Below are positions 11,809 to 19,858 of a stretch of DNA of 21,921 nucleotides, one piece after another. Every line of letters starts with the position of its first letter. The stretch's first letter is position 1. The translations under genes and the position numbers were made by a program. The DNA is from a virus. Where the stretch lies: the IMG/VR virus record IMGVR_UViG_3300044998_000166, positions 1 through 21,921 of that record; one strand, 5' to 3'. Below the pieces are notes generated by a model. That model had not been told where the DNA came from, made no database searches, and saw only the letters and a list, made by a program, of their open reading frames with translations.

Positions 11809-12117
11809 GTGAGCAACACCCTTCTGTTCCACAAGCCCATCCATCCGGGGACCTGCGAGTGGTGCGGCAAAGCCTGCAACCCCGAAGACACTTGCTGTTC
11901 CCTGTCCTGCGAAGCGAAGCTGCTTCGGTTGGAGAAGGAAACCGGCCTGAACGTCCTGCGCCTGCTGAAGCTATGGCGCAAGCATCGGGGCCGCAAGGGA
12001 ACGCCCGGAGAAGGGGTTTTGACCCTCATCGCGGCAGAGGTCGATACGCTCTTGAAAAGTGATCGCTCCCGTCGGAAGCTGCTCACCGAGAAGCGCGAAC
12101 AGAAACCGGAGGCTTGA
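11809..12117 (+). CDS. zinc-finger-like hypothetical protein, 102 aa
   Basis: The likely start is GTG 11809 with GAGGA eight bases upstream; a longer frame from ATG 11758 would overlap the previous gene by 40 nt without a better ribosome site. Near the N-terminus HPGTCEWCGKACNPEDTCCSLSCEAKL forms a C-x2-C ... C-x3-C arrangement typical of small treble-clef or zinc-ribbon knuckles. The rest is a basic helical segment (LLKLWRKHRGRKGTPGEG, then RSRRKLLTEKREQKPEA) that would suit nucleic-acid binding. It ends on a TGATG overlap with the next gene. No named family was recognised. Confidence 0.7.
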   Translation: MSNTLLFHKPIHPGTCEWCGKACNPEDTCCSLSCEAKLLRLEKETGLNVLRLLKLWRKHRGRKGTPGEGVLTLIAAEVDTLLKSDRSRRKLLTEKREQKPEA

Positions 12118-12344
12118 TGGGATGTCCCCATGCGCAGCGCCAGAGCGACGAGTTCTTCTGCCCCCGCTGCGATCTGAGATGGCCCTGCGAAGAAGGGTCA
12201 GACTGCCGCAAGGCCGAGCGCCGAGAAGGTGCGAGGAGAAGACAGGTTTTGTCCCCCATTCGACTTCTCCGTCAGAAGACGACGAAGGTGTTGGAGAGGA
12301 CGGTCAGGTCTTTGACCGGCCATCCGTCCTTCTTGAAAGAGTAG
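12117..12344 (+). CDS. Cys-rich small protein, last gene of the plus-strand arm
   Basis: This 75-residue frame starts at ATG 12117 with GGAGG four bases upstream and a TGATG overlap with the gene before it. The N-terminus (CPHAQ, then FFCPRCDLRWPCEEGSDC) contains five Cys and one His in a zinc-ribbon-like arrangement. The C-terminus is basic. The last 73 bp overlap the 3' end of the minus-strand gene at 12272, so the end of the reading frame may be less constrained. The start evidence is good; full length is less certain. Confidence 0.55.
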   Translation: MGCPHAQRQSDEFFCPRCDLRWPCEEGSDCRKAERREGARRRQVLSPIRLLRQKTTKVLERTVRSLTGHPSFLKE

Positions 12345-12739
12345 CTGACGCGAAGCCGGTATGTCCCCGGTTTGAGGTTGCACTGTCTCCCGATGAACCA
12401 TGACAGGGAAACCTTGTTCTCGGGTATCACATCCGAGACATCGTAGTCGTTGATGCCGTAACCCGTGCACTCCGTAAACGACAGATCGCCGTATTCGCGG
12501 CGCTGGACCTCCACGATCCAGAAACCGCGAACGTTCTCAAAGATGGTCCTGTCGTAGACCATGACTGGATCGGTTCCGGCGAGATGATCCGGGACGAAGA
12601 TTTCGGTGACGGAGAACCAGGCCGAAACCGGCACCGCGTCTCGGGCGATCATGCGGAAATGGGTTATGACCTGAATCGTCAAGACTGCCAGCGCAGTAGC
12701 GATCACCGCTTCGAGGATTCGCTGCTTCCACTTGGGCAT
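12272..12739 (-). CDS. membrane-anchored hypothetical protein next to lysis genes
   Basis: This 155-residue protein starts MPKWKQRILEAVIATALAVL. ATG 12739 is chosen because GGGAG lies nine bases upstream and it follows the holin candidate by five bases; a longer in-frame start would run into that gene. Residues 9-28 form one transmembrane helix with a basic N-terminus, so the remaining 125 residues probably face the periplasm. The soluble part looks beta-rich (NLKPGTYRLRVSYSFKKDGWPVKDL) with two cysteines that could pair. Position at the end of the lysis cassette suggests a spanin-like or lysis accessory role, but the coiled-coil expected of an i-spanin is not visible. It overlaps the converging plus-strand gene by 73 bp. 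Confidence 0.75.
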   Translation of the reverse strand: MPKWKQRILEAVIATALAVLTIQVITHFRMIARDAVPVSAWFSVTEIFVPDHLAGTDPVMVYDRTIFENVRGFWIVEVQRREYGDLSFTECTGYGINDYDVSDVIPENKVSLSWFIGRQCNLKPGTYRLRVSYSFKKDGWPVKDLTVLSNTFVVF

Positions 12740-12744
12740 GAGGA

Positions 12745-13026
12745 TCAACTCCCGGCAATCGTCTTTAACCAATCGGCAATCTGACTGTGAGCCCCCCACC
12801 AAAGGGCGAGAATCCCTCCCGCAAGAAGCCCTACGTTCCGGATCAGGGTCAACACCTGAGCAAAGGCCGTCCAACGGCTATACCACGTCAGAGCTTCCAT
12901 GGCGACCATGGCCTGCGCGTGAGTTAGAGCTACGATATGCCCGGTCTCGACCATCCGGCGAAGATGCGCCAAGGTAGTCTTTTCCTCATCACTCAGTTTA
13001 GAGGTATCGCCGTTGCCCCAGAACAT
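12745..13026 (-). CDS. holin-like membrane protein
   Basis: This 93-residue protein begins MFWGNGDTSKLSDEEKTTLA. It has a charged helical N-terminal half and one hydrophobic helix at about residues 64-79 (RNVGLLAGGILALWWGAHSQ). The short size, single membrane span and location immediately downstream of the endolysin gene and upstream of a second membrane protein fit a holin or holin accessory. No named holin family was recognised, so the call rests on context and topology. AGAGG lies seven bases before the ATG at 13026. The gene has its own candidate promoter and an inverted repeat directly upstream, suggesting separate control. Confidence 0.6.
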   Translation of the reverse strand: MFWGNGDTSKLSDEEKTTLAHLRRMVETGHIVALTHAQAMVAMEALTWYSRWTAFAQVLTLIRNVGLLAGGILALWWGAHSQIADWLKTIAGS

Positions 13027-13062
13027 GCTCGTTGCCTCTTTTCCGCGATCCCTATCCCGGCA

Positions 13063-13094
13063 GTTGAACGAAGGAAAGACCTAGCCCGTTCAAC
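13063..13094. promoter_or_regulatory. inverted repeat at the holin promoter
   Basis: GTTGAACG (13063-13070) and CGTTCAAC (13087-13094) are perfect 8-bp arms separated by 16 bp. The right arm begins three bases from the -10 element of the minus-strand promoter. It could be an operator covering the transcription start or a hairpin in the holin leader. Confidence 0.6.
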
Positions 13095-13096
13095 AA

Positions 13097-13123
13097 AGGA
13101 TACAACCATCGGGCGAGTGTCAA
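13097..13123 (-). promoter_or_regulatory. candidate promoter for the holin gene
   Basis: On the minus strand a perfect TTGACA (13118-13123) precedes TATCCT (13097-13102), with a short 15-bp spacer. The endolysin stop codon TGA lies inside TTGACA. The spacer makes it suboptimal, consistent with a weak or regulated promoter. Confidence 0.4.
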
Positions 13124-14292
13124 CGACCCACATTACGTCCCGTGCGATGATCTTCCAGTCGAATCTGCTGGACCTTGCTGTTCTCCCACCACAGGTAGGC
13201 TCCGACGGCAGCGAACAGGATGGAGGATTCGACGCCGAAATAGGTCGCCACAGGCTCAAGGAAGGCCGCAGCGCCTTCCAACGCCTTGACCTGCTCGATG
13301 ATGCCATGAAGCGCCGCAATCGCCGTCACAGCGCCGCCAGCGCCGCCGACAACGGCTCCGACCATCTTCCCCGTGTCTGTCGTTTCGATGGTCCGCGATC
13401 CGCTCTTGCGCAGGTCTTCCACAGTCGCCTCGGCCCGTTCCGGTGCGATCCCTCGGCGGGGAGCCGTCGGAAGCGCCTTCAGGAAGTCCTCATCAATCGC
13501 CGCAACGATGGGAAGGCCGTTGTCGGCCCGAAATGCCAGAACGGCGGCGCGGGTCTTCGTCCCCCATACGCCGTCCGGAGTCCCGACTTCAGGGTATCCG
13601 AGATCGCGAAGCTGCTTCTGGACAGAACGAAGCTGCTCGCGGTCGAGGTTGTGCGGACGGGACGGATCAGGCTGATCGGGAGACCACTTGACATCCGGCC
13701 TTCCAGACCACTTGGTGTAGGCCGTGGCGAGCTTCCTGTCGTAGCCGTTGACCGCATAGCTCGGGCCGTTGTAGGCGCGTGCAACGGACGCCCAACGTTT
13801 CGCTCTGAGGTCGTCGTCGATCCCGTTCACCAGGATGAACCGGACCATCCCCTCGATGTGCTCCTGCGCGTCGTCCATGAACGCCTTGACCATGTTCTGC
13901 ACGGTAGCGAAGCCGATCAGGGAGTGGTTCTGCCCGAGGATTTGGCTGGCCCCCCAGGATGCGGATTTCAAAGCCGCCGTCTCGTCAATCGCCATCGCCT
14001 GCTTCAGCCGAGGGTAGCTGTCCGAGGGGTATGCTCCGGACTTCCAGTTCGGGTAGGCGAGACCCTGTGCAGAAGCCTGCGCACGCTTCGGGCCATCGCC
14101 GAGGTTACGCCAGAAAAGGTGCGGCTCAAAGAGCATCGCCGGACGGCCTTGCGAGTCGAACGGTCGGCCACCGGCCTCGACCTCGATCAGCGCGCGGATA
14201 TGGTCTTCGCTGACCCGGAGGCGATGGGCCAACAGGGGAACGTCGATCTCGTCAAGCGGCTTTGCCGCGCCTTTGAAGTCGTTGAAGCTCAT
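13120..14292 (-). CDS. N-acetylmuramidase endolysin with C-terminal membrane segments
   Basis: This 390-residue peptidoglycan hydrolase has a muramidase domain (PF11860 type) at about residues 10-195. The likely catalytic Glu39 is in IEVEAGGRPFDSQGRPAMLFEPHLFW, and SASWGASQILG and ARAYNGPSY follow. A peptidoglycan-binding domain 1 (REQLRSVQKQLRDLGY, then GVWGTKTRAAVLAF) lies at about 218-275. A linker and two hydrophobic stretches follow, at 309-333 (Gly/Ala-rich) and 356-370. These probably hold the enzyme at the inner membrane until release. There is no N-terminal signal sequence. ATG 14292 has GGGAGG nine bases upstream. The gene follows the tail-fibre genes and precedes the holin candidate. 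Confidence 0.93.
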   Translation of the reverse strand: MSFNDFKGAAKPLDEIDVPLLAHRLRVSEDHIRALIEVEAGGRPFDSQGRPAMLFEPHLFWRNLGDGPKRAQASAQGLAYPNWKSGAYPSDSYPRLKQAMAIDETAALKSASWGASQILGQNHSLIGFATVQNMVKAFMDDAQEHIEGMVRFILVNGIDDDLRAKRWASVARAYNGPSYAVNGYDRKLATAYTKWSGRPDVKWSPDQPDPSRPHNLDREQLRSVQKQLRDLGYPEVGTPDGVWGTKTRAAVLAFRADNGLPIVAAIDEDFLKALPTAPRRGIAPERAEATVEDLRKSGSRTIETTDTGKMVGAVVGGAGGAVTAIAALHGIIEQVKALEGAAAFLEPVATYFGVESSILFAAVGAYLWWENSKVQQIRLEDHRTGRNVGR

Positions 14293-14319
14293 CGTGGTCA
14301 GCCTCCCGAGCAGGGGGTT

Positions 14320-14655
14320 TCAGAGCGGGGTTTCAGGAAGTTCTGCGATCTGGCGTTCGATCTCGACACGATGGGTCTGGGTATAGATCGCGTCACCCTC
14401 GACCTCGTTGTAGAAAACCGCATCCCAATGAGCTTCGCCCAGGGGCCATGTCACTTGCTCTTCGGGAGAGGCTGTGACCGTGTATTCCCCCGTCTCTTCG
14501 ATGAGAGATATGGTCAGATCGGTTCTCGCGCCGTTACGGAAAGCCATCGTGGCGCGCGGCGTGTAGCCGGTCAGATCGCGCGGAGTGATACCGTCGTCTT
14601 CGAGGACTCGCCCCGTTCTTCGGAAAGTGGAAAGGCGCTTGTGCTTAGACTTCAT
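14320..14655 (-). CDS. small hypothetical tail-associated protein, 111 aa
   Basis: This 111-residue protein starts MKSKHKRLSTFRRTGRVLED with GAGGA eight bases upstream. The pattern TPRDLTGYTPRATMAFRNGA...TISLIEETGEYTVTASPEEQVTWPLGEAHWDAVF alternates beta strands. It resembles the small immunoglobulin- or BppU-like modules that phages place beside fibre and baseplate genes. The resemblance is by pattern only. Its position between the fibre gene and the endolysin supports a late structural role. Confidence 0.65.
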   Translation of the reverse strand: MKSKHKRLSTFRRTGRVLEDDGITPRDLTGYTPRATMAFRNGARTDLTISLIEETGEYTVTASPEEQVTWPLGEAHWDAVFYNEVEGDAIYTQTHRVEIERQIAELPETPL

Positions 14656-14708
14656 GGCGACATTCCTCGGGAACGCAGTCTGTGGGCTTCGGAATTGTAG
14701 ACCAAAGG

Positions 14709-16196
14709 CTAACTTCGCGGCAAGGGAAGGCTGGGGACAGTATACCCGGAATCGCTGGCATACCGGGCCACGCCTTTCGTGAGCCTGAAGGCCCGGATTC
14801 CGTTCGGATTGACGTTGGACCCGCTCAGCGCGGCGTTGCGCACATGCCCTACTGCCAACGGAACAGAGTCTGTCGGATTGAAGATCGTCGCCGTGAAGGA
14901 CTCGTTTTTGTAAAGCATGTCGCCGTTACGATACATCCGCAGCGTATTGCCGCTCCGCTCAACGCAGAAGTCGCCGCGCTGATTGTTGATGTTCGCACCA
15001 TTGGTGGCTGATAGAGTCACCACGGTCCCGGAGTTTCCGTCCGTGGAATATTGGAAGAGCGGTTTCCCGCCAGAGGCCATCCCTACGCGCCAGCACCGGC
15101 TGCCGTCAGTGTTGCCGTAGAGGCTCAGGAGTCCATCGTCGATTGACCGAAGCCAAAGCCCGAAGATTTCGATGGTGAAGTTCCCCGACCCGAGATGCCA
15201 CGCGCTGTTTGCCAGATAGAAAACGCTCGGGCTGTTGACGTTGGTTGGAGTCCCGTTCTGATTGATGAAAGGCAGCGCCGGAGTGTTTCCCGCGCCGTAG
15301 CCTCTCCCGGATATGCCGGAGGCTGCGCTTCCCGCCTCCATCTGCCTCGTGTAGTTGGAGAAGTCGAACAGACAAAGAACATTCGACCAGTTAGGATCGT
15401 CGCCGTTTGTCGCATGAGGCAGCACCGGCGTGAAAGCTGCCGTGTATCTCGGAACCCCCTTGGTGACGCGAACCTCGGCCAGCTTGCCGGTCCATCCTTG
15501 CTGGTAGTAGCCGTCGGAGCCGATGTTGGTGTGAAGCGCGCCGATGACGAAGCGATCTGACGAGGCCGTAGGGCTGAAAAGGGCTGTCGCTCCGATCGAG
15601 GCGGTCACGCTACCTTTAAGGCCGTCCACATAGACCGCGAGTTCCCCGCCGTTCCGCACCAGCGCGACATGGTGGAACGCGCCGTTGAAGAAGCCTGCAA
15701 CGCTCACGCCGTCCGTTCCGAGAATGAACCGCGCCGTATGCGTCACGGCAGACCCGTTGGTGGATGCCTCAAAGGTGATCGAATCGTTCGAGGGGTTGTA
15801 GTAGCCTCTGTATGACCGGCGGTTGTTCAGCGTCCACCAGCGAGAGCAGAAGTTCTCCTGGATGGTCGGCTCTCCGCTGCGGGCCATCGCCATCTCAATA
15901 CAGAAGTTGCTCGAACCCATCGTGAAGTCGGCATCGTTCGATTCCGTATGGATGGCTACGCGGTTGGCCGTCGCCGTGTCCGGGTCCGAACTCTCCTGAA
16001 ACCAGGACGTGCCGTAGGTGTCTTCGGTCACGATGTTCGGGACGCGCGAGACGGCGAAGGTCTTGCCGGAAGGCCCCACGTCCTCGACGGTGTAATACTC
16101 CGCCGTCATCACCACGTTGGCCCAATGCGGGTCCACGACCGGCGGAGTTCCGGTCACGACAGACGAAGCGATGGTCCCGAGGAGATGCCCGATCAT
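14709..16196 (-). CDS. LamG/concanavalin-like tail fibre or receptor-binding protein
   Basis: This 495-residue protein is built from two related jelly-roll modules of the LamG/concanavalin A-like type, at about 91-258 and 328-490. Seen hallmarks are SSNFCIEMAMA...FHHVALVRNGGELAVYVDG...FVIGA in the first and SGNFTIEIFGLWLR...GDFCVERSGNTLRMYRNG...LAVGHVRNA in the second. Both modules end with the same kind of motif, EVRVTKGVPRYTAAFTPVLP and AFRLTKGVARYA...LPLP, which indicates internal duplication. Such modules commonly bind surface sugars, so this is probably a receptor-binding fibre. The start overlaps the DUF2793 stop by ATGA. Confidence 0.85.
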   Translation of the reverse strand: MIGHLLGTIASSVVTGTPPVVDPHWANVVMTAEYYTVEDVGPSGKTFAVSRVPNIVTEDTYGTSWFQESSDPDTATANRVAIHTESNDADFTMGSSNFCIEMAMARSGEPTIQENFCSRWWTLNNRRSYRGYYNPSNDSITFEASTNGSAVTHTARFILGTDGVSVAGFFNGAFHHVALVRNGGELAVYVDGLKGSVTASIGATALFSPTASSDRFVIGALHTNIGSDGYYQQGWTGKLAEVRVTKGVPRYTAAFTPVLPHATNGDDPNWSNVLCLFDFSNYTRQMEAGSAASGISGRGYGAGNTPALPFINQNGTPTNVNSPSVFYLANSAWHLGSGNFTIEIFGLWLRSIDDGLLSLYGNTDGSRCWRVGMASGGKPLFQYSTDGNSGTVVTLSATNGANINNQRGDFCVERSGNTLRMYRNGDMLYKNESFTATIFNPTDSVPLAVGHVRNAALSGSNVNPNGIRAFRLTKGVARYASDSGYTVPSLPLPRS

Positions 16197-16921
16197 TCCT
16201 CGGTGTCCCCGCTCAGGATATAGCTGTTGGTTCCGACCGGGATCAGCGTTGCGACGGAATACTGCGCCCGCAGTTTGAACCCCTGCGACGAGTTCACAGT
16301 CACCCCGGTAGCCCCAACGACCTCAACGGTTCCGGTCCCCGTGCGAATGAGACTGACCGGCTCCGGGTTGGAGATTCCACTCGGGACAGTCACGGTCTTG
16401 GCGCTCGCCCCGCTGAACGTGATGACCCGGTTTCCTACAAAGTCTCCGGACACCAGCGTGTAACTCGCCGTCTGGTCTACCCGCGAGTATGCGGGCACGC
16501 CACCGCCGCTCGTCGGAGCTTCCCAGGCAGGCTCGCCGGAAACGATGGTCAGGACATCTCCATCGGAAGCCCCCGAGAAGTCCGGCATCAAGGCGCTGAA
16601 ATCAAGCTCGACCCACTCGGTGCCGTCGAAGGTAACGAAGACGTTCTCGTCCTGATCGTAGACCAGCCATCCTTCCCGAGGCGTCAGGTATACCCATGCG
16701 CTGTTGACGCAGATGGCGATGTGGTTCTCGTAGGTTCCGGTTCCTGTGTAGATGTAGATGTCCCCTGCTGTCGGAGACGGAAGGACGGACTCGCGTCCAA
16801 GGACAGCCGCCTGCACCAGCGCCGACACCAGGCGCAGAACATGGTTCATGTCGCCTGACCAGCCGTTGTCGCCCGGGTCCCACTCTCCGACAACACCGAG
16901 TCCGGGAAGTATCTCAGTCAT
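16193..16921 (-). CDS. DUF2793 phage tail protein
   Basis: This 242-residue protein carries the DUF2793 pattern in its first 110 residues: GVVGEWDPGDNGWSGDMNHV, then GDIYIYTGTGTYENHIAICVNSAWVYLTPREGWLVYDQDENVFVTFDGTEWVEL. DUF2793 proteins occur in phages and prophages of Alphaproteobacteria, usually next to tail-tip genes. Residues 110-242 form a second, beta-rich region, DQTASYTLVSGDFVGNRVITFSGASAKTVTVPSG and following, like the repeated tail-fibre domains that carry short Thr/Val-rich strands. It begins four bases after the tail-tip gene stop and overlaps the fibre gene by ATGA, so the three are co-translated. Confidence 0.85.
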   Translation of the reverse strand: MTEILPGLGVVGEWDPGDNGWSGDMNHVLRLVSALVQAAVLGRESVLPSPTAGDIYIYTGTGTYENHIAICVNSAWVYLTPREGWLVYDQDENVFVTFDGTEWVELDFSALMPDFSGASDGDVLTIVSGEPAWEAPTSGGGVPAYSRVDQTASYTLVSGDFVGNRVITFSGASAKTVTVPSGISNPEPVSLIRTGTGTVEVVGATGVTVNSSQGFKLRAQYSVATLIPVGTNSYILSGDTEE

Positions 16922-16924
16922 GGA

Positions 16925-19858
16925 TCAGCCGCCCCAATTATTGCCCCAATCGTAGCCCCATCCTTCGACGGCTCCAAGCTGAACATACCGACGCGCGGCT
17001 TGAAAGGACAGGAGGCCGTCACGCTTGGCATATACGTCGACGAAACAGCCGCCGCCTTCGAGAATATCCGCTTCGGGGATGGTGAAGCTGGTCCCGGCGA
17101 GGTCGGTGTAGGTCTCGATCACGTCCCCGAGAACCGAGGTCAGAACGATATGAGTCGTCTGACCGGCTTCCGGCGTGATGTCGGGATCGTTCCAGTTGGG
17201 CGGCGATCCGGAGTCTTCGACAAGCCGGTTGCGCCGAGCCCACGTCACGATGATGTCGGGATACGGCCCGGTCAAGTAGATCGCGCTTCCGAAACCCTGC
17301 CCGTTGATCTGCACGTTGGCAGGACGGTGAGGAAGGATGGACCTCTCGTAGGCCGGAAGGATCAGCGTGGGGGCCTGAGATGTCGGGAGGCGGCCACCGC
17401 GCGTGCGCGGCATGGCCCGAAGCCGAAGGTCTCCGGGGCCGTGCTCGTGCGCCAGAACGTAGTCCTCCGCGTCGGGGTATTTCCAAAGCCGCGTCCCTTC
17501 GGGCCAGTCGCGAGGCACGGTATCGTAGATGCCCCTCCTGACGGACCATTCCTGATCGAGCGTCACGAAAGAGTGCAGACGGACAAGCTCGCCGGTCAGG
17601 TCATCGTCCCCGAGCATGAGGATGTCTCCCGGCTGAAGGTATCCGCTGCCCAGAGAGTCGATCCATGCGCGGGGAAAACGCGAGAACCAGTTGGCCGTGA
17701 TAGGCTGATCCGTGAACGTCAGTCCGAGAGGGGGCACCGTCGCCACCAAGGACCACGGCTCGCCGGAGGCGGTCTGGACGCGGACCTGCACGTCCAAAGG
17801 TCTCGGGTTGTCTGAGAAGGCCATGAAAGCCGAGCGAACCAGCCCGGAATCGTCTTCCTCTTCCGGGTCAACCCCATTCCGCATGAGTTCCGGCATGGGA
17901 ACAGAAGTCAGTTGCGCGTATTGCAGAGGCGTCGGCGGAACCAAGTCGTCCTGCCAAATCGGCGGTTGGGGTTGAGTGAACGTCGTCCCGGCTACCGAGA
18001 AAATGTCCTCAACGACGTTGAGCTTGATCGTCCGGCTACCCTTCTGGCCGTAGTCTACAGACATGACCCTGACGACCATCTCGGAGATGGACTCATCGGG
18101 CCATGAAAGCCTCCGGACATCCCCAGGAACGATCTGCCATTCGCTCCTGTCAACCTCGATGACGCCGCTCCACAGAGGCGTCCCGGCTTCCATGACATCC
18201 CGATTGGCAACGACCTGCGCGAGATTGGCATTGCGGATTCCGTAGTAGTTCCGTGTCTCTGCTGCTGTCCCGCCTTGGATCGCCATGTTGGCGATGTTGT
18301 GAGCGGAAACCGTTGCGTCTTCCTCGCTTGCAGGATCGGTGTAGGAAACAACAACCTCGTTGATCGTCTCGCCCCAACGACGCCTCTTCGGGTTCTTGAC
18401 CGTGCAGTTGTCCGGCGTCAGCCACGGAAGCGAAGAGGCGACGTAATCGTCCCGAAGCAGCTTCAGCGTCCAAAGGCCGGTAGCCGGATGCTGAAACAGG
18501 AACGCCTTGATGTGGTCCAGAATCTCTTGGACGAAGTTCTCTACGGTGTCTTCTCGCCGCCAGGCCATCGAAAGCCCGAAACGCTCGTTGAAGAGGGTCT
18601 CAGCCGCACTCTGGAAGCTGGCAACGTCTATCTGCGAGGGGTCTTCGCCCTTGCCCCATTCAGGGTTGGTCATGCACTCGTAGACGATGTGGGCGGGGTT
18701 CGCGTCCGGCAAGAGACCGAGCGTCCCGTCGACGGTGCAATGCTGGTAGGCGTAGGGGATGAGGGTTGTCGTCACGCCTCCGGACGAAGTGAATGAGGTC
18801 CAGATAGGGAAGGTTCGGTTTACACAGGTCCAGACGCGAACGTATGCCGTCTCCGGCGGAACCGTCACCGATCCGGAGAGGCTACCCTGTCCCGTCACGT
18901 TGATGACACGATTGAAAGAGGCCCCGGAAGTGAGGATTCTTTGCCCGAGCAAGGGGTTCCCGTCCTGATCTTCACCGCCTGCGTAACACTCGATGTAGAT
19001 GATGAGTTGACCAGTCCGAAGCGACGGGTTGGAAGCCATTAACTCGGCCTGAAGGGTGGCCGTTACGGAGACAAGCTGAACGTCCAGATAGCCGCCAAGC
19101 TCCGTTTCGTCGGAATCCGGCTCATCGCTGTCAGGGAGCTTGATGGAGCCGCGCGCCTCTATGAGAGCCTCGCAATCTTCCAGATCGGGAGGCGCGCTTT
19201 GAGCGGGGCCGTAAAGCCACACGCTATCGTCCAAGTCCTCGTCTTCAAGTTGCGGAAACCCCGCGTGGACCATTGGCTCGGACGCGGAAAGCGTTCGCGG
19301 CCTAGTCCTCTGAGTCAGAACCCTGAGTCCCGGCCCGCCGCCCGTTATGGGGTCCAAGGGGATCGCCGCGCCCTGCCAAGACCCGGTTTCGATGCCCGGA
19401 GGATTGTCGAGACCCATGGGCCAGATGACGGAGTATTGAGCCCCGAGCCTCCTCGGGATCGACGTAAGGTTTACCTTTACGTCTCCGACGTAGGGGTTGT
19501 TGGTGGCCCAGCGAAATCCGGCTCCCGAATACCCTCTGAAGAACAGATGAGCAACGCCGCGATAGCCGGGAAAGGTCGACGGAGTGAGACCTTCCCGAGC
19601 CGCAAGCTCCGCACTCGCAAGCTGGTTGTTATCCCCCATGTAGGCTTCGAGGACGCCGTAGACTCCGCCCTCCCTTTTGCTTCCGCCGAAAAGGTCTGGG
19701 AGGTCTATGCAGACGTTCTTACGTTCCCGAATACCGCCGCAGAATATGGGCTTATCCTTTACCCAGACCTGATTGTATGAATCAATCGGGCCATAGCAAA
19801 TCCCCCAATCCAGCGAGTAGAGGTAATCGTATACCGTTACCCTTCTTCTCTTTCCCAT
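16925..19858 (-). CDS. tail-tip / host-specificity protein (J-like, Phage-tail_3)
   Basis: This is the central tail-tip protein, 977 residues. It begins MGKRRRVTVYDYLYSLDWGI, then CYGPIDSYNQVWVKDKPIFCGG, typical of J-like proteins of siphophages. A putative Phage-tail_3 domain is seen at about 430-620, including ENFVQEILDHIKAFLFQHP, WGETINEVVVSYTDP, and RRLSWPDESISEMVVRVMSVDYGQKGSRTIKLNVVEDIF. The C-terminal half is beta-rich, consistent with fibronectin-like modules. It probably forms the hub and central spike and contacts the cell surface. AGGAAG lies about ten bases before the ATG at 19858, inside the end of the upstream small gene (22-nt overlap). Confidence 0.9.
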   Translation of the reverse strand: MGKRRRVTVYDYLYSLDWGICYGPIDSYNQVWVKDKPIFCGGIRERKNVCIDLPDLFGGSKREGGVYGVLEAYMGDNNQLASAELAAREGLTPSTFPGYRGVAHLFFRGYSGAGFRWATNNPYVGDVKVNLTSIPRRLGAQYSVIWPMGLDNPPGIETGSWQGAAIPLDPITGGGPGLRVLTQRTRPRTLSASEPMVHAGFPQLEDEDLDDSVWLYGPAQSAPPDLEDCEALIEARGSIKLPDSDEPDSDETELGGYLDVQLVSVTATLQAELMASNPSLRTGQLIIYIECYAGGEDQDGNPLLGQRILTSGASFNRVINVTGQGSLSGSVTVPPETAYVRVWTCVNRTFPIWTSFTSSGGVTTTLIPYAYQHCTVDGTLGLLPDANPAHIVYECMTNPEWGKGEDPSQIDVASFQSAAETLFNERFGLSMAWRREDTVENFVQEILDHIKAFLFQHPATGLWTLKLLRDDYVASSLPWLTPDNCTVKNPKRRRWGETINEVVVSYTDPASEEDATVSAHNIANMAIQGGTAAETRNYYGIRNANLAQVVANRDVMEAGTPLWSGVIEVDRSEWQIVPGDVRRLSWPDESISEMVVRVMSVDYGQKGSRTIKLNVVEDIFSVAGTTFTQPQPPIWQDDLVPPTPLQYAQLTSVPMPELMRNGVDPEEEDDSGLVRSAFMAFSDNPRPLDVQVRVQTASGEPWSLVATVPPLGLTFTDQPITANWFSRFPRAWIDSLGSGYLQPGDILMLGDDDLTGELVRLHSFVTLDQEWSVRRGIYDTVPRDWPEGTRLWKYPDAEDYVLAHEHGPGDLRLRAMPRTRGGRLPTSQAPTLILPAYERSILPHRPANVQINGQGFGSAIYLTGPYPDIIVTWARRNRLVEDSGSPPNWNDPDITPEAGQTTHIVLTSVLGDVIETYTDLAGTSFTIPEADILEGGGCFVDVYAKRDGLLSFQAARRYVQLGAVEGWGYDWGNNWGG

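Noticed and set aside
12059-12403. Alternative 114-codon plus frame at the convergence point
   Set aside because: The frame from 12117 has GGAGG, a TGATG overlap with the gene before it and a Cys-rich motif. The alternative has no ribosome site and overlaps two genes.
12937-14700. 587-codon plus-strand frame over the endolysin and the small gene upstream
   Set aside because: It is antisense to a convincing muramidase with domains and Shine-Dalgarno, has no ribosome site of its own and yields low-complexity Arg/Val-rich protein.
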